Positions 35,975 to 44,529 are shown, counted from the stretch's first letter. The stretch: DNA of 64,000 bases from Maritimibacter sp. DP1N21-5 (GCF_019218295.1 NZ_JAHUZF010000006.1:992001-1056000), one strand, 5' to 3'. Made by a program: numbers and translations. The notes: generated by a model not told the origin, from the letters alone.

Positions 35975-36891
35975 CCGACCCCATCACCTATTCCCCCGAG
36001 GTCGCCTCGGCCCTGAAGGACGGCGCTCCGGTCGTCGCGCTCGAGAGCACGATCATCACCCACGGCATGCCCTATCCGCAGAACGTCGAGACCGCCCGTC
36101 AGGTCGAGGCCGACATCCGCGCCGAGGGCGCCGTGCCAGCGACCATCGCCGTGCTGGAAGGGGTGCTCCATATCGGCCTGACCGAAGCGGAGCTCGACAG
36201 GCTCGCGCAGGCCCGGGACGTGGCCAAACTGTCGCGCGCCGACCTTGCCGCCTGCATGGCGCGGGGCGGCACGGGGGCGACGACGGTGGCCGCCACGATG
36301 ATCGCGTCGCATCGCGCGGGCATTCATGTCTTTGCCACCGGCGGGATCGGCGGCGTGCACCGGGGAGCGGAGACGAGCTTCGACATCTCGGCCGACCTCA
36401 TCGAGTTGGCCAAGACACCGGTCACGGTGGTGGCTGCCGGCGCGAAAGCCATCCTCGACATTCCGAAAACGCTCGAGGTGCTGGAGACTCAGGGCGTGCC
36501 CGTCATTGCCTTCGGTCAGGACGAGGTTCCGGCATTCTGGTCGCGGTCATCCGGCCTCGCCGCGCCGCTGCGGATGGATGACCCCGCCCTGATCGCGAAG
36601 GCCGCGCTCACCCGGTCGCGGGTCTTCGGGCTCGAGGGCGGGCAGCTTGTCGTGAACCCGATCCCCGAGACCGACGAAATCCCTCGCTCGGTCATGATCC
36701 CCGTTATTGAAGAGGCGCTCGCCGCCGCAGAGGCACAGGGGATCACCGCAAAGGCGGTGACGCCCTTCCTCCTCGATCACATCTTCCACGCCACGAAGGG
36801 CGCATCGCTGACCGCGAACATCGCGCTCGTGCGCAACAACGCGCGCCTCGGAGCCGCGATCGCCCGGGAATTCAGCACCATGGACGGCTGA
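35971..36891 (+). CDS. psuG: Pseudouridine-5'-phosphate glycosidase
   Basis: A 306-residue PsuG, which splits pseudouridine 5'-phosphate into uracil and ribose 5-phosphate. Family motifs are ALESTIITHGMPYPQN, ARGGTGATTVAATM, FATGGIGGVHRGAE, AAGAKAILDIPKTLE (with the reactive Lys) and FLLDHIFHATKGASLTANI. The GTG start at 35971 follows CAGGAGAGG and overlaps the kinase stop. The pair completes pseudouridine salvage. Confidence 0.94.
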   Translation: MTDPITYSPEVASALKDGAPVVALESTIITHGMPYPQNVETARQVEADIRAEGAVPATIAVLEGVLHIGLTEAELDRLAQARDVAKLSRADLAACMARGGTGATTVAATMIASHRAGIHVFATGGIGGVHRGAETSFDISADLIELAKTPVTVVAAGAKAILDIPKTLEVLETQGVPVIAFGQDEVPAFWSRSSGLAAPLRMDDPALIAKAALTRSRVFGLEGGQLVVNPIPETDEIPRSVMIPVIEEALAAAEAQGITAKAVTPFLLDHIFHATKGASLTANIALVRNNARLGAAIAREFSTMDG

Positions 36892-37003
36892 CGAGGCCCT
36901 CGGCCCCCATTTCAATCGCGGCGCGCAAAGCCCCCGAGCGCGCCATTGCCCCCGCTGCGGTCCATGCCTAGATATCTTGGATTGCCCCCGGATCCGGACC
37001 CAG

Positions 37004-37777
37004 ATGAACGCCCAGCACAATCCTCTCGACCCTCATGCCAAGAAGAAGCGCGGGCGGTTTGGCGCTCTGCGCAGCAATTTCTTCACAGGGCTTATCGTCG
37101 TCGCGCCCATCGCGGTGACGCTCTGGCTGATCTGGACCTTCATCGGCTGGATCGACGGCTGGGTCCTGCCCTTCATCCCGAAGAGCTATCACCCGGACAT
37201 GCTCATCCAGCGCTGGATGGGCGAAAAACAGTGGTTCGTCACGGTCTTCGGCGAGAACGCGACCTTCAACGTGCGCGGCGTGGGACTGTTGGTGTTCCTG
37301 ATCTTCACGACCCTCATCGGCGCGCTCGCCAAGGGATTTCTTGGCAAACGCCTGATCGCCTGGGCCGAGAGCATCCTCGACCGCATCCCGATCCTGTCCT
37401 CGCTCTACAACGGTGTGAAACAGATCGCCGAGACGATCTTTGCCCAGACCGACACGAAATTCGATCAGGCCTGCCTCGTCCAGTATCCGCGCGAAGGTGT
37501 CTATGCGATTGCTTTCGTGTCGACCAAGGCGAAGGGGGAAATCAAGGAGAAGTTCCCCGAGGAGAACGACATTCTCTCGGTCTTCCTGCCGACCACGCCG
37601 AACCCGACCTCGGGTTTCCTGCTCTTCGTGCCACGCAAGGAATGCATCATTCTCGACATGTCGGTTGAGGATGCGGCGAAGCTCATCATTTCGGCGGGCC
37701 TCGTCTATCCGAACCGGGAAAAGGGCACCGTCAAAGTCGGAGAGTCTCTGGAAATCCCGATTGCCGACAGAACCTGA
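37004..37777 (+). CDS. DUF502 family membrane protein
   Basis: A 257-residue protein with two membrane helices (NFFTGLIVVAPIAVTLWLIWTFI and VGLLVFLIFTTLIGALAKGFLG) and a C-terminal soluble domain with PILSSLYNGVKQIAETI and TTPNPTSGFLLFVPR, the signature of DUF502. Function unknown in bacteria; related plant proteins (COV) act in tissue patterning. An in-frame TTG at 36977 is an alternative start, but the ATG at 37004 gives a typical polar N-terminus. Confidence 0.88.
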   Translation: MNAQHNPLDPHAKKKRGRFGALRSNFFTGLIVVAPIAVTLWLIWTFIGWIDGWVLPFIPKSYHPDMLIQRWMGEKQWFVTVFGENATFNVRGVGLLVFLIFTTLIGALAKGFLGKRLIAWAESILDRIPILSSLYNGVKQIAETIFAQTDTKFDQACLVQYPREGVYAIAFVSTKAKGEIKEKFPEENDILSVFLPTTPNPTSGFLLFVPRKECIILDMSVEDAAKLIISAGLVYPNREKGTVKVGESLEIPIADRT

Positions 37778-37789
37778 GGCAGCGCGAAG

Positions 37790-38401
37790 GTGCTTGGCCC
37801 TGCCCTGACCGGCTTTGCGACCGGGTTTTCCCTCATCCTCGCCATCGGGGCGCAGAACGCCTTTGTCCTTCGGCAGGGGCTTCTGCGCTCTCACGTGTTC
37901 TGGCTTTGCCTCTTCTGCGCGGCCTCGGACGCGCTCCTGATCTCGGCGGGTGTCGCGGGCTTCGGGGCCATGACCGCGGCCCTGCCTTGGCTCCCCATCG
38001 TCATGTCGCTCGGTGGCGCCGCCTTCCTTCTGGTCTATGGTATCACCCGTCTCCTGGCCGCCTGGCGCGGTGGCGAGGCGATGGAGGTCAAGGGACAGGA
38101 CCATAGCCTCGCCCGCACAATCGCGATCGCCGCGGCATTCACCTGGGCCAATCCCCACGTCTACCTCGACACCCTCGGGCTCATCGGAGCCGTCTCGACG
38201 CAATATGGTGACTGGAATGCCCGCTTCGTCTTTGGAATCGGAGCCGTTACCGCGTCTTTCGTGTTCTTCTTTTCGCTGGGGTATGGCGCGCGGCTTCTGG
38301 CCCCTGTGATGGTCCGGCCCGGCGCGTGGCGGGTGCTGGACACGATCATCGGTCTGACCATGATCGCCATCGCGGCGAAGCTGATCACCGGAGTGCTCTA
38401 G
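37790..38401 (+). CDS. LysE/ArgO-type amino acid exporter
   Basis: A 203-residue protein with six helices. The N-terminus (LTGFATGFSLILAIGAQNAFVLRQGLLR) and the mid-protein AFTWANPHVYLDTLGLIGAVS are typical of LysE/ArgO exporters of basic amino acids. The start is a GTG at 37790, 12 bases after the DUF502 stop. Its stop overlaps the convergent VOC gene by four bases. Confidence 0.9.
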   Translation: MLGPALTGFATGFSLILAIGAQNAFVLRQGLLRSHVFWLCLFCAASDALLISAGVAGFGAMTAALPWLPIVMSLGGAAFLLVYGITRLLAAWRGGEAMEVKGQDHSLARTIAIAAAFTWANPHVYLDTLGLIGAVSTQYGDWNARFVFGIGAVTASFVFFFSLGYGARLLAPVMVRPGAWRVLDTIIGLTMIAIAAKLITGVL

Positions 38402-38769
38402 CGGATCGCCTCGCCAAAGAAGACGAGCGTGCAATCCTCGTCCGCGACATGGAATTCGCGCTGTCCGTAGTCCTGATCGAAGGGCGCGCGGACGCGTCCG
38501 GCGGGAAGCTGCGCAAGCCTTGGCGCGAGGTCTGCATAAAGGCTGTCGATCCCGTCGACGTCGATGTAGAAGGACCCCTCCCGTTCGGGGTTCCCCAGAT
38601 CGACGCCGGGTCCGACCTCGACAAGCCGGAGAGCGACCGAATCGCGTTTGAGGAAAGCATAGTTTTCAGCTTGGTATCCGACCTCGAAGCCGAGCATGTC
38701 GCGATAGAACGCGATCTGGCGCGCGAGCGACGTGCAGGGGACAAAGGGGGTGATCTGGGTCAGGCGCAT
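38398..38769 (-). CDS. VOC/glyoxalase superfamily protein
   Basis: A 123-residue vicinal-oxygen-chelate protein: one pair of beta-alpha-beta-beta-beta repeats, with PFVPCTSLARQIAFYRDMLGFEV, RLVEVGPGVD, GSFYIDVDGIDSLYADL and REFHVADEDCTLVFFGE. Such proteins include bleomycin-resistance and dioxygenase folds; the activity is unknown. I chose ATG 38769; an upstream ATG at 38784, preceded by CGGGGCGC, adds five residues. A strong terminator on the same strand ends only 20-35 bases upstream of these starts, so expression may depend on readthrough. Confidence 0.8.
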   Translation of the reverse strand: MRLTQITPFVPCTSLARQIAFYRDMLGFEVGYQAENYAFLKRDSVALRLVEVGPGVDLGNPEREGSFYIDVDGIDSLYADLAPRLAQLPAGRVRAPFDQDYGQREFHVADEDCTLVFFGEAIR

Positions 38770-38802
38770 GAAAAACCGTAACATGCGCCCCGTGATCGAG
38801 AC

Positions 38803-38879
38803 CAAAAAAAACGCCGGCACAAGGCCGGCGTTCAGTCATTGAGGCAGGTTTCATACAGGCAAGAAACCTATCGAGCAGT
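38803..38879 (-). ncRNA. Candidate small RNA (about 77 nt) or attenuated leader of the VOC gene
   Basis: The predicted transcript starts with A opposite 38879, seven bases after a TATATT -10. It contains a hairpin with stem AGGTTTC/GAAACCT (plus-strand 38846-38852 and 38863-38869) and a 10-base loop, a single-stranded linker, and then the intrinsic terminator at 38804-38832. No open frame of meaningful size is present. Either this is a free small RNA, or the leader of the VOC gene with a terminator that must be overcome. I do not recognise a known RNA family. Confidence 0.6.
38804..38832 (-). terminator. Strong intrinsic terminator with no protein gene upstream
   Basis: On the minus strand a 9-bp stem AACGCCGGC/GCCGGCGTT (plus-strand 38810-38818 and 38824-38832) with a five-base loop runs directly into a T-run (A at 38804-38811 on the plus strand). 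This is the best terminator in the window. No minus-strand coding gene precedes it; it is best explained by the small transcript above. Confidence 0.85.
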
Positions 38880-38885
38880 GACCTC

Positions 38886-38914
38886 AATATAGGGCGAGCC
38901 TGCGAAGAGTCCAA
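38886..38914 (-). promoter_or_regulatory. Sigma-70-like promoter for the candidate small RNA
   Basis: On the minus strand TTGGAC (38909-38914) is followed after exactly 17 bases by TATATT (38886-38891): five of six and five of six matches to the -35 and -10 consensus. In a GC-rich genome this is an unusually good promoter and points straight at the terminator about 55 bases beyond the expected start. Confidence 0.65.
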
Positions 38915-38923
38915 GCTAAAAGT

Positions 38924-38952
38924 TTGAAAAGCCAAGGTTCGCGCTCTAGGCT
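38924..38952 (+). promoter_or_regulatory. Possible promoter for the peptide-binding protein gene
   Basis: TTGAAA (38924-38929), 17 bases, TAGGCT (38947-38952), 34 bases before the start codon at 38986. The -35 is good and the -10 is weak. It lies back to back with the small-RNA promoter. Confidence 0.35.
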
Positions 38953-38985
38953 CGGCGCAAATCAGGCAACAGGGGGCAGACCGGC

Positions 38986-40830
38986 ATGAAACATGTCGCC
39001 GTTCAGGGAATCATTCAACATATGCGGGCTTTCGGCCTTGCCGCCACTATGGGAGCCCTTGCCGGCTTGGCCCAGGCCGAGCCGCAGCATGGCATCGCGA
39101 TGTATGGCGACCCCGCGCTGCCCGCCGATTTCGCGCATCTGCCGCAGGTCAATCCCGACGCCCCCAAGGGCGGGCGGCTGGTTTCCGCCGAATCGGGGAG
39201 CTTCGATTCGATCAACCCGCTGATCACCAAGGGCACCCCGCCCTGGCAATTGCGGTTCCTGCTGTTCGAGTCGCTCCTGGGCCGGTCCTATGACGAACCC
39301 TTCACGCTCTACGGGCTCCTCGCCGAGACGGTCGAGACCGGGCCTAACCGCGAATGGGTCGAGTTCACGCTGCGGGACGGGGCGCGGTTCTCGGACGGCT
39401 CACCCGTGACCATCGAGGATGTGATGTGGTCCTACGAGACCCTCGGGACGGTCGGGCACCCCCGCTATCTGGGCGCCTGGGACGCGGTCGAGAGCATGGA
39501 ACAGACCGGCCCCAAGTCCGTGCGTTTCACCTTCAACCGGGTCGATTTCGAACTGCCGCTGATCATGGGTCTGCGCCCGATCCTGAAAAAGGCACAGTGG
39601 GAAGGCCGGGATTTCGGCGACTCCAGCCTGGACGAGGCGCCCATCGGGTCGTCGCCGTATGTCATCGGCGACTATGAACCGGGGCGGTATCTGGAGCTTG
39701 AACGGAACCCGGATTACTGGGGCAAGGACCTGCCCCTCATGAAGGGACAGGCAAATTTCGACACGATCCGCTACGACTTCTATGTCGACGCCGACGTGAT
39801 CTTCGAGGCGTTCAAGGCCGGTGCTGCCGACTTCTACCGGGAATCGAACCCGGAACGCTGGGCCACGCAGTATGACTTCCCGGCCGTCCAGTCGGGCGAG
39901 GTGGTTCTCTCGGAAATCGCGCACCAGCGCCCCACCGGGATCGAGGGGCTCGTCATGAACACGCGCCGTCCCCAGTTCGCCGACTGGCGGGTGCGGCAGG
40001 CGCTCATCGAGGTCTTCAACTTCGAGTTCATCAACCAGACGCTGAACGGCGGGCGCGAGCCGCGCATCGAGTCCTATTTCGCCAATTCCGTTCTCGGGAT
40101 GGAGGTGGGCGCGCCGGCCACGGGGCGTGTGGCAGAGCTTCTCGAACCCTTCGCCGAGGAATTGCCACCCGGCACGCTGGAGGGCTATGCCCTGCCCGAA
40201 GGCGACACGACCGAGCGCAACCGCGCCAGCGTCGCGCGTGCCCTCGACCTTTTCGCCGAGGCGGGCTGGACGCCGCAGGACGGCGTCATGAAGAACGAGG
40301 CCGGCGAGACCTTCGAGATGGAGATCCTGATTAGCCCAACCGCCACCCGTGACTCGACCCGCGATCGGCAGGTGGTGGAGATGTATCGCGGCGCCCTGTC
40401 CCGCGTGGGCATCACGCCGACCATCACCTCGGTCGATACCGCGCAATACACAGAGCGCACGGATCGCTTCGACTTCGACATGACGACCTATTGGAGGTCG
40501 GTGTCGCTGTCGCCGGGCAATGAACAGTGGCTCTACTGGGGGTCCGAGGCCGCCGGGATCAACGGCTCGAAGAACTGGATGGGGGTCGAGTCCCCGGCCA
40601 TCGACGCGATGATCACGGCGATGCTCTCGGCCGAAACCCGTGAGGACAGCCTCGCGGCGACCAAGGCGCTCGATCGCATACTCACGGCAGGTCGCTATGT
40701 GATCCCGATCTGGTATGCCGACAAATCACGCATCGCGCACAAAGCGAGCCTCAAGTTCCCCGATCACGTGCAGATGTATGGCGACTGGCAAGGGTTCCTG
40801 CCCGAGGTGTGGTGGTCGGAGGCCGAATAA
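38986..40830 (+). CDS. Periplasmic oligopeptide-binding protein (YejA-like, SBP family 5)
   Basis: A 614-residue extracytoplasmic binding protein with a signal peptide (FGLAATMGALAGLAQA, cleavage near AQA-EP). The family 5 core has NPDAPKGGRLVSAESGSFDSINPL, FTLRDGARFSDGSPVTIEDVMWSYE and ELERNPDYWGKD. The GIAMYGDPALPADFAHLPQVNPDAPKGG start is typical of YejA. No permease or ATPase genes are adjacent, so its transporter is encoded elsewhere. A strong terminator follows at once. Confidence 0.92.
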   Translation: MKHVAVQGIIQHMRAFGLAATMGALAGLAQAEPQHGIAMYGDPALPADFAHLPQVNPDAPKGGRLVSAESGSFDSINPLITKGTPPWQLRFLLFESLLGRSYDEPFTLYGLLAETVETGPNREWVEFTLRDGARFSDGSPVTIEDVMWSYETLGTVGHPRYLGAWDAVESMEQTGPKSVRFTFNRVDFELPLIMGLRPILKKAQWEGRDFGDSSLDEAPIGSSPYVIGDYEPGRYLELERNPDYWGKDLPLMKGQANFDTIRYDFYVDADVIFEAFKAGAADFYRESNPERWATQYDFPAVQSGEVVLSEIAHQRPTGIEGLVMNTRRPQFADWRVRQALIEVFNFEFINQTLNGGREPRIESYFANSVLGMEVGAPATGRVAELLEPFAEELPPGTLEGYALPEGDTTERNRASVARALDLFAEAGWTPQDGVMKNEAGETFEMEILISPTATRDSTRDRQVVEMYRGALSRVGITPTITSVDTAQYTERTDRFDFDMTTYWRSVSLSPGNEQWLYWGSEAAGINGSKNWMGVESPAIDAMITAMLSAETREDSLAATKALDRILTAGRYVIPIWYADKSRIAHKASLKFPDHVQMYGDWQGFLPEVWWSEAE

Positions 40831-40836
40831 TGTGCG

Positions 40837-40867
40837 AAGGCCCGGCATCGTCCGGGCCTTTTCTTTT
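40837..40867 (+). terminator. Intrinsic terminator after the peptide-binding protein
   Basis: AAGGCCCGG (40837-40845) and CCGGGCCTT (40852-40860) form a perfect 9-bp stem with loop CATCGT, running into TTTTCTTTT. It begins seven bases after the stop codon. Confidence 0.9.
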
Positions 40868-40872
40868 CGGGC

Positions 40873-41322
40873 TCAACCGTAGAGCGCCCTCGCCCGTGTC
40901 TCGAAGGCGCCGACGATCCGATGCATTGCCTGGTTGAAGACCACGCCGATCAGGTTCTGGAGCACCAGGTTCTTGAACTCGAAATCGACGAAGAACTCGA
41001 CCTCGCAGCCGCCCTCCGGCCGGTCGCGGAACTGCCAATAGCTCTTCATGTATTTGAACGGCCCGTCGAGATACTCGGTGTCGATCCGCTGGGCTTCGGG
41101 GTCCAGGACGACGCGGCTTCCGAAGCGTTCACGGAAGACCTTGAAGCTGATCACGAGATCTGCCTCCATCACCTCGGTCCCGTCGGGCTGCGGCGTCACC
41201 GAACGGATACGTGCGGCCGAGTTCCAGGGCAGAAATTCGGGATACTTCGCCACATCGGCAACCAGCGCGTACATCTGTCCGGCCGAATAGGGCAGCGCCC
41301 GCTTCTCTGTATGTGTCGGCAT
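40873..41322 (-). CDS. RatA/COQ10-type START-domain protein
   Basis: A 149-residue single START/polyketide-cyclase domain ([37 protein letters not shown], then [34 protein letters not shown]). Bacterial relatives are called ratA (ribosome association toxin) and mitochondrial ones COQ10 (ubiquinone binding). In alphaproteobacteria the lipid/ubiquinone-binding role seems more likely; no antitoxin partner (ratB) lies beside it. It is divergent from hpt. Confidence 0.88.
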   Translation of the reverse strand: MPTHTEKRALPYSAGQMYALVADVAKYPEFLPWNSAARIRSVTPQPDGTEVMEADLVISFKVFRERFGSRVVLDPEAQRIDTEYLDGPFKYMKSYWQFRDRPEGGCEVEFFVDFEFKNLVLQNLIGVVFNQAMHRIVGAFETRARALYG

Positions 41323-41422
41323 CTGCGCTCGTTACCCCGCGTCGCTTTTTGACCCCGTGACTCGGCCCGCAAATTCCATAGGATGGCCCCGAATTGCAAG
41401 GGGGGCCAAGGGGGTCATGGGT

Positions 41423-41962
41423 ATGTCGCAGCCGTATGTGATCGACGAGATGATCAGCGCGAAAGCCATCGCCGCCCGGATCGAGGCGCTCGCCCGGGAC
41501 ATCAAGGAGAGCTTTCACGACACCGACAAACTGGTGGTAGTCGGGCTTCTGAGGGGCTCTTTCGTCTTCATCGCGGATCTGGTGCGCGAACTCGATCTGC
41601 CGGTCGAGGTCGATTTCCTCGAGGCCTCCTCCTATGGCGACAAGATGGAAAGCTCGCGCGAGGTCCGGATCCTGAAGGACCTGCGGGGCGAGATCGCGGG
41701 GCGCGACGTGCTGCTGGTCGAGGACATCGTGGACACAGGCTTCACCCTCAAGCATGTCGTGGCCCTCATGCAGACGCGCAGCCCGCGCAAGCTGGCCACC
41801 ATTGCGCTCCTCGACAAACCGTCCCGGCGCGAAGTGGACGTCAAGGCGGACTGGACCGGATTTGAAATCCCCGACGAATTCGTGGTCGGCTACGGCATCG
41901 ACTATGCCCAGAGAAACCGCAATCTGCCCTTCATCGGCAAGGTCCGGTTCGTCGAGGCATGA
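41423..41962 (+). CDS. hpt: Hypoxanthine phosphoribosyltransferase
   Basis: A 179-residue HPRT converting hypoxanthine (and guanine) to nucleotides with PRPP. The PRPP-binding motif is [14 protein letters not shown], the lid region is [11 protein letters not shown], and the base-recognition end is [23 protein letters not shown]. Of two nearby ATGs I chose 41423 (MSQPYVIDE), eight bases after a GGGGG tract; 41417 leaves only two bases of spacing. Its stop overlaps the following small gene. Confidence 0.94.
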   Translation: MSQPYVIDEMISAKAIAARIEALARDIKESFHDTDKLVVVGLLRGSFVFIADLVRELDLPVEVDFLEASSYGDKMESSREVRILKDLRGEIAGRDVLLVEDIVDTGFTLKHVVALMQTRSPRKLATIALLDKPSRREVDVKADWTGFEIPDEFVVGYGIDYAQRNRNLPFIGKVRFVEA

Positions 41963-42147
41963 ACTTCAACCCCCGCCACTTCATCCGCATGTCGAAATGG
42001 GCGCGCAATCCGCCCAATGCGCGTCAGGTGAAGCTGTTCTTCATCGTGCTGGGTCTGTGTCTCGTGCTGTTCGGGATTGACCGCGTCATCGGCTGGCCCG
42101 AGTGGCTCACCGTCGATGGCACGCCCTCGGGCAAGATCAACCGTTAG
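41959..42147 (+). CDS. Small single-helix membrane protein, 62 aa
   Basis: A 62-residue protein with a basic N-terminus ([24 protein letters not shown]), one helix ([21 protein letters not shown]) and a short polar end. It overlaps the hpt stop (ATGA), so it is translated with hpt. I recognise no family, but the sequence is well formed and the coupling supports a real gene. Its stop overlaps the convergent lysR-type gene stop. Confidence 0.75.
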   Translation: MNFNPRHFIRMSKWARNPPNARQVKLFFIVLGLCLVLFGIDRVIGWPEWLTVDGTPSGKINR

Positions 42148-43010
42148 CCGTTGGACGGGCCGAGAAGCTGATCCCGGTCAAGATCGAGCGCGCGCACGAT
42201 CAGGTCGCGCACGGCGCGGATGCGCGGCACCTCGGCGAGGTCCACATGGCTGGCCACCCAGATGTCGACCTTCGTGGGCGCCATCATGCCGTCCAAACGG
42301 ACAAGCCGCGGGTCGCCGTCGCCCAGAATGCAGGGCAGGATCGCGCGCCCCTGCCCCGCGGCCGCCATCTCCCGAAGCACCACGAAGCTGTCCGATGTGG
42401 CGCCGATGGGGCCGTCGCCGACAAGGTCGCGGAACCGGTCGAGGGAGAACGCCTCCGCCAGCGTTCCCGAAAAGCCCAGCCAATGGGTGCCTCCACCGGG
42501 CGCGGCATAGACCGAGAGACCAAGTTGCGCGGCGACCGTTCCGGTGAGCTCCGGCGGCAGCGACGGCGCCGGACGCACCGCGATGTCGGCATCAAGCCGG
42601 GCGAGGTCGGAGCGGATGTTCTGGGAACTGAGCTCGACCTGAAGCCCTTCGGCCTGCGCCTCGATCTGGGCGATGATCGGCGGCAGCACCGAAACACAGA
42701 GGGAGTCCGTCGAGGTCACGCGCACCACACCGGCCAGCGGGGACCGGGCCGCCGTGATGGCCCGTTCGACGCCGAAGACCGCATCCTCGACCCCCCGCAT
42801 CGCCTCGAGGATCCGGGACCGCCGCGGCGCGATGCGGTAGCCCCTTGCCGTGCGGTCGAAAATCGCCATGCCGACCCCGTCCTCGAAGCCGTTGATCCGC
42901 CGGAGCACGGTCGCGTGATTGACGCCCAGCACCCGCGCCGCCCCGGAAAGCGAGCCTTCCTGCGCGACAGCGAGCACATAGCGCAGATCGTCCCAGTCCA
43001 TCTGTTTCAT
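42144..43010 (-). CDS. LysR-family transcriptional regulator
   Basis: A 288-residue LysR-type protein with N-terminal HTH (DWDDLRYVLAVAQEGSLSGAARVLGVNHATVLRRINGFEDGVG) and a LysR substrate-binding domain (LAGVVRVTSTDSLCVSVLPPIIAQ). The open frame runs far upstream through the cytochrome region; the start is MKQMDWDD at 43010 or MDWDD at 43001, neither with a strong ribosome site. It is divergent from the cytochrome c' gene across 93 bases and may control it. Confidence 0.88.
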   Translation of the reverse strand: MKQMDWDDLRYVLAVAQEGSLSGAARVLGVNHATVLRRINGFEDGVGMAIFDRTARGYRIAPRRSRILEAMRGVEDAVFGVERAITAARSPLAGVVRVTSTDSLCVSVLPPIIAQIEAQAEGLQVELSSQNIRSDLARLDADIAVRPAPSLPPELTGTVAAQLGLSVYAAPGGGTHWLGFSGTLAEAFSLDRFRDLVGDGPIGATSDSFVVLREMAAAGQGRAILPCILGDGDPRLVRLDGMMAPTKVDIWVASHVDLAEVPRIRAVRDLIVRALDLDRDQLLGPSNG

Positions 43011-43103
43011 TTCGCACAGACCCAATGCGTGATTGCCTACTTCACAGCTAATCCCGAACAGATACGCTTCTGTCCAGCCAAAAAGCCAACGGGAGAGATC
43101 ACC

Positions 43104-43580
43104 ATGACACGACGTCGCACTCTTTTTCTGGGCCTTGCCGGGGGAATTGCCGGAGCCAGTATCGCCGCAACCGCAGTGCTCGCCCAGGAGGGCCTGAACC
43201 CGGTCGTGAAGGCGCGTCACGCGCAAATGACGCTCTTTGCCTTCAACCTGGGCACCCTCGGCGCGATGGCGCAGGACAAGGCCGAATATGACGCCGAGGC
43301 CGCGACCGCCGCTGCCGGAAACATCGTGAAACTCTCTTCTCTCGCTGCCGGCCCGATGTGGGCACCCGGCACCGGTGTGGGCGACGTGGAGGGCACCCGC
43401 GCCCTTCCCGCGATCTGGGAAAACATGGACGACGTCATCACCAAAGCCGTCGCGCTGAACGAAGCCGCCGTTGCGATGGAGGCCGCCGCCGGTGAGGGGC
43501 TCGACTCGCTCAAGGCGGCTTTCGGACCGCTCGGAGCGGCCTGTGGCGAGTGTCACAAAAGTTACCGGGAACCCGAATAG
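43104..43580 (+). CDS. Cytochrome c' / c-556 family protein
   Basis: A 158-residue periplasmic cytochrome with a Tat- or Sec-like signal (TRRRTLFLGLAGGIAGASIAATAVLAQ; the double Arg is in the n-region) and a single C-terminal heme motif CGECH, the layout of the four-helix cytochrome c'/c-556 family. The mature start GLNPVVKARHAQMTLFAFNLGTLGAMA is typical of c-556. GGGAGAG precedes the ATG at 43104. It is followed by a hairpin and a diheme cytochrome gene. Confidence 0.9.
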   Translation: MTRRRTLFLGLAGGIAGASIAATAVLAQEGLNPVVKARHAQMTLFAFNLGTLGAMAQDKAEYDAEAATAAAGNIVKLSSLAAGPMWAPGTGVGDVEGTRALPAIWENMDDVITKAVALNEAAVAMEAAAGEGLDSLKAAFGPLGAACGECHKSYREPE

Positions 43581-43598
43581 GATCGCATAGGTTCGGAC

Positions 43599-43630
43599 AG
43601 GCCGGGGTCGCATCCCGGCCTTTGTCTGTC
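43599..43630 (+). terminator. Hairpin between the two cytochrome genes
   Basis: AGGCCGGG (43599-43606) and CCCGGCCT (43614-43621) with a seven-base loop, followed by a T-rich TTTGTCTGTCT. It has terminator character and would lower expression of the downstream cytochrome relative to the upstream one. Confidence 0.65.
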
Positions 43631-43647
43631 TATTGTGGAGTTCGCCC

Positions 43648-44529
43648 ATGCGTTGGATCATCGCCCTCGTCGTCGTCTTGGCCATCGGTGTTGGCGGAGG
43701 ATTGATCATCGCGCGCCCAGCAACGGACGGATCAGATATTCTGGCGGGTCTGACCCCGGATGTCGCGAACGGCCAAACGGTCTTCACCGCGTCAGGCTGC
43801 GCCTCCTGCCACATGGCCGAGGGTGCGACCGGCGAAGCGAAGCTCGTCTTGTCCGGTGGGCAGGCATTCGCGTCGGACTTCGGCACATTCCGCGCGCCGA
43901 ACATCTCGCAGCATCCTGACGAAGGCATCGGCGACTGGACCGATCTCGACATGTGGAACGCGCTTCACAACGGCACCTCGCCCGATGGCCAGCACTACTA
44001 CCCGGTCCTGCCCTATGCCGCCTATGTCCACCTCGAGCCACAGGATGTTGTGGACCTTCACGCCTACATGAAAACGCTGCCCGAGGACGCGACGCCCTCT
44101 CTGCCACATGAGGTCGGATTTCCCTTCTCGGTCCGGGCCGCGGTGGGAGGCTGGAAGATGCTTTTCTTCAAGGATGACTGGGTGATGCAGGGCGACCTTT
44201 CGCCCGAGCTTGAACGCGGGCGGGAGCTGGTGGAGGCGATGGGACACTGCGCCGAATGCCATACGCCCCGCAACCTCCTAGGCGGGCTCAAGACCGGCGG
44301 AGACTGGCTCACGGGCGCGCCCAACCCGTCGGGACGCGGAACCTTCCCCGATCTCGTCACGCTCGAGTGGAGCGAAGGCGAAATCGCGGAATATCTGTCG
44401 TCGGGCTTCACGCCGGAGTTCGACAGCGCGGGCGGCCACATGGCGCTGGTGGTGGAGAACTTCGCGGCCCTCTCGCCCGAGGATCGTGCCGCCGTCGCCG
44501 CCTATGTCAAGGCACTGCCGATCCAGTGA
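43648..44529 (+). CDS. Diheme cytochrome c
   Basis: A 293-residue protein with an N-terminal signal anchor (WIIALVVVLAIGVGGGLIIA) and two heme-binding motifs, CASCH and CAECH, each in its own class I cytochrome domain; distal Met ligands may be in DLHAYMKTL and GGHMALVVENF. The layout is that of the c-type subunit of periplasmic dehydrogenases (alcohol or aldehyde dehydrogenase type). No dehydrogenase lies beside it. GTGGAG gives the ribosome site. It probably passes electrons with the adjacent cytochrome c'. Confidence 0.9.
   Translation: MRWIIALVVVLAIGVGGGLIIARPATDGSDILAGLTPDVANGQTVFTASGCASCHMAEGATGEAKLVLSGGQAFASDFGTFRAPNISQHPDEGIGDWTDLDMWNALHNGTSPDGQHYYPVLPYAAYVHLEPQDVVDLHAYMKTLPEDATPSLPHEVGFPFSVRAAVGGWKMLFFKDDWVMQGDLSPELERGRELVEAMGHCAECHTPRNLLGGLKTGGDWLTGAPNPSGRGTFPDLVTLEWSEGEIAEYLSSGFTPEFDSAGGHMALVVENFAALSPEDRAAVAAYVKALPIQ

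Noticed and set aside
40873..41322. RatA toxin of a toxin-antitoxin system
   Set aside because: No ratB-like partner is adjacent, and START-domain proteins of this type in alphaproteobacteria are better explained as COQ10-like lipid-binding proteins.
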